Assembly (NCBI RefSeq): GCF_008065375.1
Contig: NZ_VJYI01000001.1
Location: forward strand, 744,001 to 808,000
DNA: 64,000 nt
Reading direction: 5' to 3'
Origin: Nonomuraea sp. SYSU D8015
GTDB taxonomy: Bacteria; Actinomycetota; Actinomycetes; Streptosporangiales; Streptosporangiaceae
Shown here: piece by piece, positions 1 to 11,251 of the stretch
How positions within the stretch are numbered: the first letter of the stretch is position 1
Layout of the letters: each line of letters opens with the position of its first letter
Notes under the pieces: model-generated
What the model saw: the letters and a program-made list of their open reading frames with translations, nothing else
The model's database searches: none
What the model was told of the DNA's origin: nothing
Translations under genes and position numbers: made by a program

Positions 1-30
1 TCCAAGAGGCAGCCTGAGACCAGGCACCAC

Positions 31-63
31 GAAGGCCCCAGCCCATCACGGACTGGGGCCTTC
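31..63 (-). terminator. Hairpin terminator downstream of the integrase
   Basis: A perfect 11-bp inverted repeat (GAAGGCCCCAG at 31-41, its complement at 53-63) encloses an 11-nt loop. It begins 10 bases after the integrase stop codon as read on the minus strand. There is no clear T tract, so it could be an intrinsic terminator of the GC-rich type or a structure at an attachment site. The rest of 1-72 shows no gene and no recognisable tRNA end. Confidence 0.5.
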
Positions 64-72
64 AGGCATCTC

Positions 73-1233
73 CTACGCAGCCACAGGCCGCCCGGCCTCC
101 AACGCCGACCCGATGAGTACGCCACCCTTCCGCTTCTGATCCGCGATCAGGTGGTAGTAGCGCTTGAAGGTCGTGTTGATGTCGTCATGCCCCATGAAGA
201 TCGCCACAGCGGCGATGTCCTGGAGTTGGATCGTCATGTGCGTCCCGAACCAGTGCCGTAGCCCGTGCGGGATCAGCTTCTCATTCCCCACCCGGATCGA
301 GGCCATCTGGAAGGCGTCCTGGAAGCTCGAACGACCCACGGGAAGTCCCGGCCTGCGAGGCGATGGGAAGAACGGGCCTTTGAGGATCCCGAAGGTCTCA
401 CAGTGCCGCTCGATCTCCTCTCTCAGGGTGTCGCAGATCGGAATCTCCCGGAACTCGCCTTCCCGCTTGCCCTTCGGCGGCGCGTACTTGGAAGCGGTAG
501 TCCACTGCCTGGAGACCCGGAAGACGCCTTCCCTCCGCACGCACTCAGTTCCCGCCGCGCAGATCTCCCCGGCGCGAAGTCCCGCCAGACTTCCCAGGAA
601 CACCGCCAGCCGGTACTTCTCAATGATCTTGTCGGCCAGCTCCCAGACTTCCAACGTCTCAGGAAGATAGGCCACGGCATCGGGAACCGGCTCCAGCTCG
701 ACTTCCCGCGCCGGGTTGTCGAACCGGAAGTCCTCCTTGATCGCCGCGTCTAAGATCCCGCCCAGAATCGCGGACACGATCATGTCCACGTTCCCCTTGT
801 TCACATCCTCGGCGTAGAGCCGGGTAGCGAGCTTCTCTACATCCGCCTTGTTGATCTTCCCGACCGGCTTCTTCTGGAACTCGGGGATGAGCTGGTTGGC
901 GATCTTCGACCGGTAGGTGACCTTCGACCCCTCAGCGAGATCCCTACGGTTCTCCAGCCACTCCCAGGCGAACTCGTCGAAGGGCGGGCTCTCGCCCTTG
1001 AGATAGCCAGGGATCCGGCCCTGTGACTTCTTCAGGTCATTGATCTTGGTCCGCATGTCCGACGCCTCTTTGTACGTCTTGTACCGGCGCTCGAACTGGT
1101 TCCCGTTCTCATCCTGGATCTGGAGGCGGTAGACGCAGTTGCATCGTGACTTACCATGGGGGCAGTCGGTAACCCCGCGCTTGGGCAGGATCTTCCGAAT
1201 CGTTCCTTCGCCCCAATTTACGCGGGCCATCAT
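73..1233 (-). CDS. Tyrosine-type site-specific recombinase (integrase)
   Basis: The product is a 386-residue phage/ICE-type integrase that would cut and rejoin DNA at attachment sites. The C-terminal catalytic domain shows Arg220 in GLRAGEI, the HGLRH box with His323 and Arg326, His349 in MGHDD, and the nucleophile in KRYYH near Tyr359. Residues about 85-165 form a SAM-like core-binding domain. An N-terminal C-x6-C-x-C cluster (residues 24-33, with an internal His) looks like a small zinc knuckle and is not part of the basic family. I chose the ATG at 1233 because GGAGAGGG lies 8 bases upstream; an upstream in-frame ATG at 1266 has no better site. GC content looks lower than in the neighbours (about 58-68% in sampled stretches), consistent with acquired DNA. 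No excisionase or replication gene is visible, so the element lies off the left edge or is a remnant. Confidence 0.93.
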   Translation of the reverse strand: MMARVNWGEGTIRKILPKRGVTDCPHGKSRCNCVYRLQIQDENGNQFERRYKTYKEASDMRTKINDLKKSQGRIPGYLKGESPPFDEFAWEWLENRRDLAEGSKVTYRSKIANQLIPEFQKKPVGKINKADVEKLATRLYAEDVNKGNVDMIVSAILGGILDAAIKEDFRFDNPAREVELEPVPDAVAYLPETLEVWELADKIIEKYRLAVFLGSLAGLRAGEICAAGTECVRREGVFRVSRQWTTASKYAPPKGKREGEFREIPICDTLREEIERHCETFGILKGPFFPSPRRPGLPVGRSSFQDAFQMASIRVGNEKLIPHGLRHWFGTHMTIQLQDIAAVAIFMGHDDINTTFKRYYHLIADQKRKGGVLIGSALEAGRPVAA

Positions 1234-1315
1234 GGACCCACCCTCTCCACAAGCCGCTCCTCTCATGGACCCGTCATTGGCCGACCTTGAGGAGAGGGTA
1301 CACGAGACCCCGGAT

Positions 1316-2176
1316 TTACTCTGCCCGCCGGAATTGGGCGATGGATACGGAGAGTAGTATCAGGCCGAGCGCGCCGACGATGCCGACCTCCAGAAGCACC
1401 GGCACCTGCCAGCCGAACCAGGTCACTCCGGGGTTAAGCATGGCGCTGACCTGCGGTGGTGTCTCGATGTGAGCGAAGATGGCTTGCCGCATCGGATCCA
1501 CAGCGTAGGTCATGGGGTTGACTACGGTGAGTGTGTGCAGCCAGCCCGGAAGGTTCGCTAGCGGGAACATTGCGCCGCTCAAAAAGATCATGGGCATCAC
1601 TGCCATTTGAACGAGTCCGAAGAACGTCTGCATGTTCTTCATCCGCGCGGCCAGCATCACCCCGAAGGCGGTGATCGTGAAGGCGGCCAGGAACATCTCC
1701 GCCAGCAGCGTGATCATCAGCCCGGGCGAGTAGGGGACTCCCACCAGCCCCGCCATGGCGAGGATGATAACGCCCTGCGCGGTGGCCACGAGGGCGCCGC
1801 CCAGGCACTTGCCGACCACGATCGCCCCGCGTGAGACGGGCGCGACCAGCATCTCCCGCAGGAAGCCGAACTCGCGGTCCCACACGATGGACCCGGCCGA
1901 GAACATGCCCGTCATGATCACCGTCATGGAGATCATGCCGGGGTACATGAACGTGCGGAAGTCGATCCCCGGGATCGAGCCCTGCACCAGCGACCCCAGC
2001 CCGGTGCCCATGACGAAGAGCCACAGCACGGGCTGCACCAGCATGGACAGCATCCGGGTGCGGTCGTTGACGAAGCGCAGGATCTCCCGATGGAGCACGA
2101 TCTTGATCGCCCGCAGGTCGTGCCCGGCGCCACGCGCGGGCACCCGGACGCTGATCGCGGCAGAGTCGGCGGCCAT
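1316..2176 (-). CDS. ABC-2 type transporter permease (DrrB-like)
   Basis: This 286-residue inner-membrane permease is the partner of the ATPase just upstream. About six hydrophobic segments are visible, from LVQPVLWLFVMGTGLG near residue 47 to the C-terminal VGIVGALGLILLSVSI. The ABC-2 signature region VNPMTYAVDPMRQAIF lies near residue 215. DrrB-like permeases export hydrophobic compounds such as anthracyclines, or lipids; the substrate here is unknown. The start ATG lies 3 bases after the ATPase stop codon, so the two genes are probably translationally coupled. The gene is last in a PadR-ATPase-permease operon. Confidence 0.9.
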   Translation of the reverse strand: MAADSAAISVRVPARGAGHDLRAIKIVLHREILRFVNDRTRMLSMLVQPVLWLFVMGTGLGSLVQGSIPGIDFRTFMYPGMISMTVIMTGMFSAGSIVWDREFGFLREMLVAPVSRGAIVVGKCLGGALVATAQGVIILAMAGLVGVPYSPGLMITLLAEMFLAAFTITAFGVMLAARMKNMQTFFGLVQMAVMPMIFLSGAMFPLANLPGWLHTLTVVNPMTYAVDPMRQAIFAHIETPPQVSAMLNPGVTWFGWQVPVLLEVGIVGALGLILLSVSIAQFRRAE

Positions 2177-2179
2177 CGC

Positions 2180-3157
2180 TCATCGCCTCGCCATCGCTCG
2201 CATGAACGCCATGTTGCCGTTCTCGGCCTCGGCGTCGCGGATCGTGGAGCCGGTGTACGACATGAAGACGTCGTCCAGGGACGGCCGCGACACGCTCACC
2301 GACTTGATCGGCATGCCAAGGCCGGCGAACAGCTTGGGCACGAACTCCTCGCCGGAGGCCACCGCGAACGTCACCGCCCCCTCGCGCACGGCCGCCTCCA
2401 GCCCGAACCGCTCCCGCAACGCCTCGATCGCCTTGGCGTCGTCGTCGGTGTGGATCTGCACGCGGTCCTTGCCGACGCTGGCCTTCAGCGCCTCGGGGGA
2501 GTCGATGACCACGACCTCCCCGTGGTCGATGATCGCGATCCGGTCGCAGTACTCGGCCTCGTCCATGTAGTGCGTGGTCATGAAGATGGTGATGTCCTCC
2601 ATGAGCCGCAGCTGGTTGATGTAGCCCCAGATGGCCGCCCGGGTCTGCGGGTCGAGCCCGACCGTCGGCTCGTCGAGGAACAGCACGCGCGGCGAGTGCA
2701 GCAGGCCGCGGGCGATCTCCAGCCGCCGCTTCATGCCGCCGGAGAACGTCATGACCTTGGCGTCCTTGCGGTCCCAGAGCGCGACCATCTCCATCACCTG
2801 GCGGATCCGGTCGCCGACCACGCTCTTCGGCACGCCGTACAGCTCGGCGTGGAAACGCAGGTTCTGCTCGGCGCTCAGGTAGCCGTCGAGTGTGGGGTCC
2901 TGGAAGACCAGGCCGATGTTCCTGCGGACCTCGTCGCGCTCGCGCACCACGTCGTACCCGGCCACGGTGGCGCTGCCGCCCGTCGGGTTGACCAGGGTGC
3001 AGAGCATGCTGATGGTGGTGGTCTTGCCGGCGCCGTTCGGCCCGAGGAAACCGAACACCTCGCCGGGCCGCACCTCGAAGGCGACGCCCTTGACGGCCTC
3101 GACCTTGCCGTACGACTTCCGCAGGCCCCGTACGGCGACCGCTGACTCTCCGGCCAT
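2180..3157 (-). CDS. ABC transporter ATP-binding protein (DrrA-like)
   Basis: This 325-residue cytoplasmic ATPase would energise the DrrB-like permease. Visible motifs are Walker A GPNGAGKT at 39-46, Q-loop FQDPTLD near 85, signature FSGGM at 138-142, Walker B VLFLDEPT at 158-165 and the switch histidine His196. The C-terminal 100 residues match the DrrA-type extension (DUF4162-like) that contacts the permease. Its ATG directly abuts the PadR stop codon (TGAATG), so regulator, ATPase and permease form one transcript. DrrAB pairs confer resistance to hydrophobic drugs in antibiotic producers, but nothing here identifies a ligand. Confidence 0.93.
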   Translation of the reverse strand: MAGESAVAVRGLRKSYGKVEAVKGVAFEVRPGEVFGFLGPNGAGKTTTISMLCTLVNPTGGSATVAGYDVVRERDEVRRNIGLVFQDPTLDGYLSAEQNLRFHAELYGVPKSVVGDRIRQVMEMVALWDRKDAKVMTFSGGMKRRLEIARGLLHSPRVLFLDEPTVGLDPQTRAAIWGYINQLRLMEDITIFMTTHYMDEAEYCDRIAIIDHGEVVVIDSPEALKASVGKDRVQIHTDDDAKAIEALRERFGLEAAVREGAVTFAVASGEEFVPKLFAGLGMPIKSVSVSRPSLDDVFMSYTGSTIRDAEAENGNMAFMRAMARR

Positions 3158-3775
3158 TCAGTCCTCCGCCAGGATCTGGAAAACGGACTTACGGGTCTGC
3201 CTGATCAGCTTCTTGGCCTCCTCGACCTGCCGGTCGCTGGCCGTGCGCACGAGGTGGGCGAAGGCATCGTTGAGCTGCGCCCACAGCAGGCGCAGCTCGT
3301 GGTGGGCGTCCGGCACCGTGCGGGCGACCTCCTCCCACGGCGCCTCGCCGGCGTGCCTGGCGGCCTGCTCACGGCCCTGCTCGGTGAGCTGGTACGTGCG
3401 GCTGCCGCCCGACTCGTCGGCCGTCACCAGGCCCTCGTCCTCGAGCTGCTGGAGCGCCGGATAGACCGAGCCGGGGCTGGGCCGCCAGACGCCGCGGCTG
3501 CGCTCCTCGATGCCCTGGATCATCTGGTAGCCGTTCTGCGGCCCCTCGTGGAGCAGTGCCAGCAGGGCCGCCCTGACGTCGCCGCGGCGCACGCGCGGCG
3601 CGGGCGTATCCCAGTGGACCACCGTGCCGAAGCCCGGCCCCGGCGGAAACGGCGGCGAGCCCGCGAACGGCGGCCCGGCGAACGTGGCGGGCCCGCCCGG
3701 CGCACCCGGCGGTCCCGGAGGGAACGGGGGCGGTGGCGGCGGGGGAGTGGCATCCCAGAAGTCCGGGTCCTGCAT
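3158..3775 (-). CDS. PadR family transcriptional regulator with Pro/Gly-rich N-terminus
   Basis: This 205-residue repressor probably controls its own operon. A winged-helix PadR domain spans about residues 62-145, with GDVRAALLALL, NGYQMIQGI and the wing SPGSVYPALQQLEDEGL. The C-terminal helical part (150-205) would mediate dimerisation. The first 60 residues are an unusual proline/glycine/phenylalanine-rich tail of unknown role. Such tails recur in actinobacterial PadR proteins. The ATG at 3775 is preceded by GGAGG at 5 bases; the in-frame TTG four codons earlier overlaps that site and is unlikely to be used. A long palindrome just upstream is the obvious operator. PadR-DrrAB operons typically respond to the exported drug. 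Confidence 0.9.
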   Translation of the reverse strand: MQDPDFWDATPPPPPPPFPPGPPGAPGGPATFAGPPFAGSPPFPPGPGFGTVVHWDTPAPRVRRGDVRAALLALLHEGPQNGYQMIQGIEERSRGVWRPSPGSVYPALQQLEDEGLVTADESGGSRTYQLTEQGREQAARHAGEAPWEEVARTVPDAHHELRLLWAQLNDAFAHLVRTASDRQVEEAKKLIRQTRKSVFQILAED

Positions 3776-3785
3776 GACGACCTCC

Positions 3786-3822
3786 AACTATCGAGATATC
3801 TTGACGATATATCTAGATAGTT
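3786..3822. promoter_or_regulatory. 37-bp palindromic operator upstream of padR-drrAB
   Basis: Arms AACTATC (3786-3792 as complement) and GATAGTT (3816-3822) flank inner AGATAT/ATATCT elements around a short centre. The AT-rich dyad sits 11 bases upstream of the PadR start codon. Tandem ATATC-type dyads are known PadR targets, so I infer an autoregulatory site that also covers the promoter. Confidence 0.65.
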
Positions 3823-3858
3823 GGGGCAGCAAGGGCATTTCTGGCATAGAGGCCTTTG

Positions 3859-4458
3859 TTAGCGAGCGTTAACAGCGGCGTCGATCGCCGCCCTGGCCAT
3901 CGCGTGCAGCAGCGGCCGCATCTCCTGCCCCGGCAGCTCGCCCGCGCTGTGCGGGGTCGAGTTGAGCAGGCCGAAGACGGCGTGGGTGGCCGCGCGCAGC
4001 CGGGCGGCCGGGCACGCCGGATGCAGCTCGGCCAGCACGGTCACCCACTCCTCCACGTAGAGCCGCTGCAGCCGTCTGATCCGCCGCCGTTGCGGCTCGG
4101 GCACGTTGCCGAGCTCCCTGTCGTGCACGATGATCAGCGCCGGCTGCTCGGTGGCGAACCTGATCTGCACGTCGAGCAGCGCGTCGAGGGTCTGCCGCGG
4201 GTCCGGGGACGAGGTGGCGACCGCGACGGCCGACTCGCGCAGCCGCGAGCTGATGTCCAGCAGCATCTCGGCGAGCAGCGCGTCCTTGCCGCTGAAGTGG
4301 CGGTAGAGCGCGGGACCGGAGACGCCGACCGCGCCGCCGATGTCCTCGATCGAGACGCCGTGGAAGCCGCGCGCCGCGAACAGGCGGGCGGCCGCCTCCA
4401 GGATTTCCGCGCGCCTGTTGCGCCGATTCCGGGTAGAGGTGGCAGAGGCCGTGGTCAC
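3859..4458 (-). CDS. TetR family regulator, probable controller of the adjacent Liu-type operon
   Basis: This is a 199-residue TetR repressor with a GTG start. The N-terminal helix-turn-helix at about 16-60 reads AEILEAAARLFAARGFHGVSIED followed by VSGPALYRHFSGKDAL. The C-terminal ligand domain begins near residue 65 and contains the helix that follows VTVLAELHPACPAARL. The gene is transcribed divergently from a branched-chain acyl-CoA catabolic operon, with 61 bases between start codons. TetR proteins in this position (for example LiuQ-type regulators) usually sense acyl-CoA intermediates; that role is inferred from context only. Confidence 0.88.
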   Translation of the reverse strand: MTTASATSTRNRRNRRAEILEAAARLFAARGFHGVSIEDIGGAVGVSGPALYRHFSGKDALLAEMLLDISSRLRESAVAVATSSPDPRQTLDALLDVQIRFATEQPALIIVHDRELGNVPEPQRRRIRRLQRLYVEEWVTVLAELHPACPAARLRAATHAVFGLLNSTPHSAGELPGQEMRPLLHAMARAAIDAAVNAR

Positions 4459-4480
4459 GTCTCACATACTAGACGCTTAG

Positions 4481-4496
4481 GTTAATGATGACTAAC
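4481..4496. promoter_or_regulatory. Candidate TetR operator in the divergent intergenic region
   Basis: GTTA-N8-TAAC is an imperfect dyad in the only AT-rich stretch between the TetR gene and the carboxylase operon. It lies 24 bases before the carboxylase start codon. The arms are only 4 bp, so this is a weak candidate. Confidence 0.3.
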
Positions 4497-4519
4497 ATTC
4501 GTGCCATGAGAGGGCACTC

Positions 4520-6091
4520 ATGAGCAGCGACTGGCCGGTGCTGACGTCGGTGGCCGACCGGGGGAGCGCGGCGTACAAACGCAACGCCGAGCTCAACGAG
4601 CGGCTCGCCGCTGAGCTGCTCGAACGCCTCGCCGTCGCCGCGCTCGGCGGCCCGGAGCGGTCGCGGCAGCGGCACGTGGAGCGGGGCAAGCTCCTGCCGC
4701 GCGACCGGGTCGACGGCCTGCTCGACCCCGGCTCCCGCTTCCTGGAGCTGTCGCCGCTGGCCGCGAACGGCCTCTACGACGACCAGGCGCCGGCCGCGGG
4801 GATCATCACCGGGGTCGGCCGGGTCTCGGGCCGCGAGTGCGTGATCGTGGCCAACGACGCGACCGTCAAGGGCGGCACGTACTACCCCATCACCGTCAAG
4901 AAGCACCTGCGCGCGCAGGAGGTGGCCCTGCACAACCGGCTGCCCTGCGTCTACCTCGTCGACTCCGGTGGAGCGTTCCTGCCCAAGCAGGACGAGGTGT
5001 TCCCCGACCGCGAGCACTTCGGCCGCATCTTCTACAACCAGGCCACGATGTCGGCCCGCGGCATCCCGCAGATCGCCGCCGTGCTCGGCTCCTGCACCGC
5101 GGGCGGCGCGTACGTGCCCGCGATGAGCGACGAGGCCGTCATCGTGCGCGGCCAGGGCACGATCTTCCTGGGCGGCCCGCCGCTGGTGAAGGCGGCCACC
5201 GGAGAGGAGGTCACGGCCGAGGAGCTCGGCGGCGGCGACCTGCACTCCCGGGTCAGCGGCGTCACCGATCACCTCGCCGAGGACGACGCCCACGCCCTCG
5301 CCATCGTCCGCGACATCGTCTCCACGCTCGCGCCGCGCCCGCCGCGTCCCTGGGAGACGATCGACCCGGAGCCGCCCCGGCACGACCCGCGCGACCTGTA
5401 CGGCATCGTGCCCGGCGACACCCGCCAGCCGTACGACGTGCACGAGGTGATCGCCAGGATCGTGGACGGCTCGCGCTTCCTGGAGTTCAAGGCCGAATAC
5501 GGCCCGACGCTCGTCACCGGCTTCGCCCACCTGCACGGCCACCCGGTGGGGATCGTGGCCAACAACGGCATCCTGTTCAGCGAGTCGGCGATGAAGGGCG
5601 CCCACTTCATCGAGCTGTGCGACCAGCGCCGCATCCCCCTGGTGTTCCTGCAGAACATCAGCGGCTTCATGGTCGGCAAGGCCTACGAGGCGGGCGGCAT
5701 CGCCAAGCACGGTGCCAAGATGGTCACCGCTGTCTCCTGCGCGCGGGTGCCCAAGTTCACGGTCGTGATCGGTGGCTCGTTCGGGGCGGGGAACTACGCG
5801 ATGGCCGGGCGGGCGTACTCTCCCAGGTTCCTGTGGATGTGGCCGAACGCCCGCATCTCCGTCATGGGCGGTGAGCAGGCCGCGAACGTGCTCACGACCG
5901 TCGGCAACGCCGACGCCGACGCGATCAGGGCGCAGTACGAGCACCAGGGGAACCCGTACTACTCCACGGCCAGGCTCTGGGACGACGGCGTGATCGACCC
6001 GCTCGACACCCGCACCGTCCTGGGCCTGGCGCTGTCCGCGGCGGCCAACGCGCCGCTCGAGCCCGCCGGCTACGGCGTCTTCCGGATGTGA
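4520..6091 (+). CDS. Methylcrotonoyl-CoA carboxylase-type carboxyltransferase (beta) subunit
   Basis: This 523-residue biotin-dependent carboxyltransferase moves CO2 from biotin to an enoyl-CoA, most likely 3-methylcrotonyl-CoA in leucine breakdown. Family-specific stretches are [18 protein letters not shown] near 118, [18 protein letters not shown] near 151 and [13 protein letters not shown] near 171; these are closer to MCC beta than to propionyl-CoA carboxylase. Oxyanion-hole glycines appear in [16 protein letters not shown] and [23 protein letters not shown] lies 5 bases before the ATG. The biotin carboxylase alpha subunit follows after 3 bases, and HMG-CoA lyase and an acyl-CoA dehydrogenase come next, which completes the leucine/isovalerate route except for a hydratase. 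Confidence 0.93.
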   Translation: MSSDWPVLTSVADRGSAAYKRNAELNERLAAELLERLAVAALGGPERSRQRHVERGKLLPRDRVDGLLDPGSRFLELSPLAANGLYDDQAPAAGIITGVGRVSGRECVIVANDATVKGGTYYPITVKKHLRAQEVALHNRLPCVYLVDSGGAFLPKQDEVFPDREHFGRIFYNQATMSARGIPQIAAVLGSCTAGGAYVPAMSDEAVIVRGQGTIFLGGPPLVKAATGEEVTAEELGGGDLHSRVSGVTDHLAEDDAHALAIVRDIVSTLAPRPPRPWETIDPEPPRHDPRDLYGIVPGDTRQPYDVHEVIARIVDGSRFLEFKAEYGPTLVTGFAHLHGHPVGIVANNGILFSESAMKGAHFIELCDQRRIPLVFLQNISGFMVGKAYEAGGIAKHGAKMVTAVSCARVPKFTVVIGGSFGAGNYAMAGRAYSPRFLWMWPNARISVMGGEQAANVLTTVGNADADAIRAQYEHQGNPYYSTARLWDDGVIDPLDTRTVLGLALSAAANAPLEPAGYGVFRM

Positions 6092-6094
6092 CGC

Positions 6095-8034
<1,940 letters not shown>

Positions 8035-8035
<1 letters not shown>

Positions 8036-8970
8036 TGCCGTACCCGATGGAAGGCCTCCCGAAGCAGGTCACGATCTACGAGGTGGGGCCGCGCGACGGG
8101 CTGCAGAACGAGCAGGCGATCGTGCCCGTCGAGGTCAAGGCCGAGTTCATCGACCGGCTCGCGGACGCGGGACACAAGGTGATCGAGGCGACCAGCTTCG
8201 TGCACCCGAAGTGGGTGCCGCAGCTGGCCGACGCCGACGACCTGCTGACCAGGCTGCACCGCAGGCCGGGCGTGCGCTACCCGGTGCTGGTGCCCAACGT
8301 GCGGGGCTTGGACCGGGCGCTCGCCCTGGGCGTGGACGAGATCGCGATCTTCGCCAGCGCGACCGAGACGTTCGCGGCCAAGAACCTCAACCGGAGCCTG
8401 GAGAGCCAGTTCGACATGTTCGAGCCGGTCGTGGCCAGGGCGCTGGACCACGGGATCAGGGCGCGGGCGTACGTGTCGATGTGCTTCGGCGACCCCTGGG
8501 AGGGCCCGACGCCGATCCGGCAGGTCGTCACGGTGGGGGAGCGGCTGCTCGGGCTCGGCTGCTACGAGCTGTCGCTCGGCGACACCATCGGCGTGGGCAC
8601 GCCCGGCCACGTGACCGCCCTGATCGGGGCCTTCCGCACGCCGGACAGGCTCGCCGTGCACTTCCACGACACCTACGGCCAGGCGCTCGGCAACACCCTG
8701 GCCGCGCTGAGGGCGGGCGTGACCACCGTGGACGCCTCCACGGGCGGCATCGGCGGCTGCCCGTACGCGGAGTCGGCGACCGGCAACCTCGCCACCGAGG
8801 ACCTGGTCTGGATGCTGCGCGGGCTCGGCATCGAGACCGGGCTCGACCTGGGCAAGCTCGTGGCCACCAGCACCTGGCTGGCGGAGCTGCTTGGCCGGCC
8901 CAGCCCATCCCGCGTCGTACAGGCCCTCTCGAAAGGCTCCTCACCAGACTCGCGATTGGAGATTGAATGA
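8035..8970 (+). CDS. Hydroxymethylglutaryl-CoA lyase
   Basis: This 311-residue TIM-barrel lyase splits HMG-CoA into acetyl-CoA and acetoacetate, the last step of leucine degradation. The catalytic Arg20-Asp21 pair is in VGPRDGLQNE, the metal-binding histidines are in HFHDTYGQALGN, and the catalytic cysteine loop is GGIGGCPYAESATGN. Length is typical of bacterial HMG-CoA lyases. The ATG overlaps the stop of the preceding carboxylase gene by one base. A gap of about 219 bases then separates it from the acyl-CoA dehydrogenase gene; I see no gene in that gap. Confidence 0.92.
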
Positions 8971-9189
8971 CTACTCTTGGTCACACGCCCCGTGCCCAGG
9001 CGACGCGGGGCACCCTCCCCCGTCCGACCTCAGGGCGGGGCGGGCAAGCGTCCGGAGGGACACGCACCAACGGGCCGACATCGGTTGCCTTGCGCAGCCC
9101 TTCAGCACCAGGGCATGACGGCGATCGGCATGGCCTGGCCGCCGGATCCCTCCCGGCTCAGGACTACCAGGCTGATCAGAGACGCTGAC

Positions 9190-10326
9190 ATGCTCAAGGA
9201 CGAGTACGAAGAGCTGCGGAAAACGGTCCGGGCGTTCGCCCACGATGTGGTCGCGCCCGTGATCGGCGACTACTACGAGCGCGAGGAGTTCCCGTACGAC
9301 ATCGTGCGGCAGATGGGCGCGATGGGCCTGTTCGGCCTGCCGTTCCCGGAGGAGTACGGCGGGATGGGCGGCGACTACTTCGCCCTCTGCCTGGCGCTGG
9401 AGGAGCTGGCCCGCGTCGACTCCAGCGTGTCGATCACCCTGGAGGCCGCGGTGTCGCTGGGCGCGATGCCGATCTACCGGTTCGGGACCGAGGAGCAGAA
9501 GGCGCACTGGCTGCCCCGGCTCACCTCCGGCGCCGAGCTGGGCGCATTCGGCCTGACCGAGCCCGGCGGCGGGACGGACGTGCCGGGCGGCATGCGGACC
9601 ACGGCCGTGCTCGACGGCGCCGAATGGGTGATCAACGGCACGAAGGCGTTCATCACGAACTCCGGCACTGACATCACCGCCGTCGTCGGCGTGGCCGCCC
9701 TCACCGGCGAGCGCGAGATCTCCACGATCCTCGTGCCCAGTGGCACCCCCGGCTTCACGGTGTCCAAGAAGTACTCCAAGGTCGGGTGGAACGCTTCAGA
9801 CACCCGCGAGCTGTCCTTCACCGACTGCCGCGTGCCCGCCGCGAATCTCCTCGGCGAGCGCGGCCGCGGCTACGCGCAGTTCCTCCAGACGCTGGACGAG
9901 GGCCGCGTCGCGATCGCCGCCGTCAGCGTGGGCCTGGCCCAGGGCTGCGTGGACGAATGCCTGAAGTACGTCAGGGACCGGCGGGCCTTCGGCCATCCGA
10001 TCGGCCACTACCAGGCCATCCAGTTCAAGATCGCGGACATGGAGGCGCGGGCGCACACCGCCCGCCTGGCCTACTACCACGCGGCCGAGCGCATGCTCGC
10101 CGGGATGCCGTTCAAGAAGGAGGCCGCGATCGCCAAGCTGGTCGCCTCCAACGCCGCCATGGACAACGCACGGGACGCCACGCAGGTGTTCGGCGGGTAC
10201 GGCTTCATGAACGAGTTCCCCGTCGGCCGCTTCTACCGCGACGCCAAGATCCTGGAGATCGGCGAGGGCACGAGCGAGGTCCAGCGCATGCTCATCGCCC
10301 GCCAGCTGGGCCTGGGGGAATTGTGA
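9190..10326 (+). CDS. Acyl-CoA dehydrogenase, probable isovaleryl-CoA type
   Basis: This 378-residue FAD enzyme would oxidise isovaleryl-CoA or a related short branched acyl-CoA. Family motifs are LFGLPFPEEYGGMGGDYFAL near 41, LTEPGGGTDVPGGMRTTAV near 122 and the C-terminal ATQVFGGYGFMNEFPVGRFYRD followed by EIGEGTSEVQR. The start is uncertain. I take the ATG at 9190, which gives the family's usual N-terminus; an ATG at 9115 would add 25 residues, and neither has a strong ribosome-binding site. Position at the end of the Liu-type operon suggests isovaleryl-CoA dehydrogenase, but sequence alone does not fix chain specificity. Confidence 0.9.
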   Translation: MLKDEYEELRKTVRAFAHDVVAPVIGDYYEREEFPYDIVRQMGAMGLFGLPFPEEYGGMGGDYFALCLALEELARVDSSVSITLEAAVSLGAMPIYRFGTEEQKAHWLPRLTSGAELGAFGLTEPGGGTDVPGGMRTTAVLDGAEWVINGTKAFITNSGTDITAVVGVAALTGEREISTILVPSGTPGFTVSKKYSKVGWNASDTRELSFTDCRVPAANLLGERGRGYAQFLQTLDEGRVAIAAVSVGLAQGCVDECLKYVRDRRAFGHPIGHYQAIQFKIADMEARAHTARLAYYHAAERMLAGMPFKKEAAIAKLVASNAAMDNARDATQVFGGYGFMNEFPVGRFYRDAKILEIGEGTSEVQRMLIARQLGLGEL

Positions 10327-10371
10327 ACGGTGTTTGCGCAGCGCAGGTCGCACGATCTAGTGTCATTGCTC

Positions 10372-10806
10372 ATGACGGCTGACGATCTTCTCATCAGGAG
10401 GGCGGAGAAGGCGGACGCGGACGAGGTGTTCGCGTTGGCGCGCGACTTCGGTCTGACGTTCCGGCCCGAGCGCCAGGCCTTCGACGCCGCCCTGCCCGAG
10501 CTGCTGGCGAACGACGACGCCCTGCTGCTCGCGGCCGTCATGGAGGGGCGGGTCCGTGGCTATCTGCTGGGGTTCGTCCATTTGACGCTGTTCGCCAACG
10601 GGCCCGTCGCCTGGGTCGAGGAGGCCATGGTCCAGTCGGGGGCGCGGCGGCAGGGGATCGGGCGGGCGCTGCTGGAGGAGTTCGAACGGTGGGCCCGCAC
10701 GCGAGAGGCGGGCTACGTGGCCATGGCGACCCGGCGAGCGCCCGAGTTCTACCACGCGCTCGGCTACGAGGCCTCGGCCACCTTCTTCCGCAAGGTCCTG
10801 CGCTAG
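10372..10806 (+). CDS. GNAT family N-acetyltransferase
   Basis: This 144-residue acetyltransferase has the acetyl-CoA pyrophosphate loop RRQGIGRALLEEFERWA near residue 87 and a terminal EFYHALGYEASATFFRKVL, typical of single-domain GNAT proteins. The substrate is unknown. The ATG at 10372 starts the conserved fold (DDLLIRRAEKADADEV). An in-frame GTG 12 bases upstream is an alternative, and no Shine-Dalgarno is obvious, so the message may be leaderless. It lies 45 bases after the dehydrogenase gene but has no evident functional link to it. Confidence 0.85.
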   Translation: MTADDLLIRRAEKADADEVFALARDFGLTFRPERQAFDAALPELLANDDALLLAAVMEGRVRGYLLGFVHLTLFANGPVAWVEEAMVQSGARRQGIGRALLEEFERWARTREAGYVAMATRRAPEFYHALGYEASATFFRKVLR

Positions 10807-11251
10807 CCTCCTCCCCGGTTCTCCAAGGCCCTGTGCGAGCTTCTTTCCGCACATGCCGCTCGTTCGTGCCTTCATCAGAATGAGCGACGTCGCGCCCGGC
10901 GGCCTGCCCGTCCTCAAGCCGCCCCATCCATCCGGCCACCGGCGCTCCGGCCGGCGTCCGGCGGCGGTCCGCCCGGCCTCCTGCGGCCGGCTCTCCGTCG
11001 GCCTGTCCGTGCGCTGAAAATCAGCGGCGCCCGCCGGGAGGCCCGCCCTCTGGCGACAGCAGCGCCGACCCGTGCCAGGCGGGGGATAGGGCGTGCGGCG
11101 TGGCGCAGGGGGGTGGGCGGCGCTTGGCGCAGGCTGCATGGCGCAGGGGTGTGTGGCGCGTGGCGCTTTCGGGGCCGCGCGGGAGCACGGACCCCGGGGA
11201 GCCGGCACCGGCCGGAGTTTCTTGTCGCCTGCGGATGGCATCCTTGCGTAC
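10807..11251. other. 445-bp intergenic stretch without a supported gene
   Basis: The only notable sequence is a run at about 11091-11172 in which GGCGC-containing words (such as tggcgcagg) recur with irregular spacing. No convincing promoter, hairpin or coding frame with a ribosome-binding site is visible. Confidence 0.5.
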
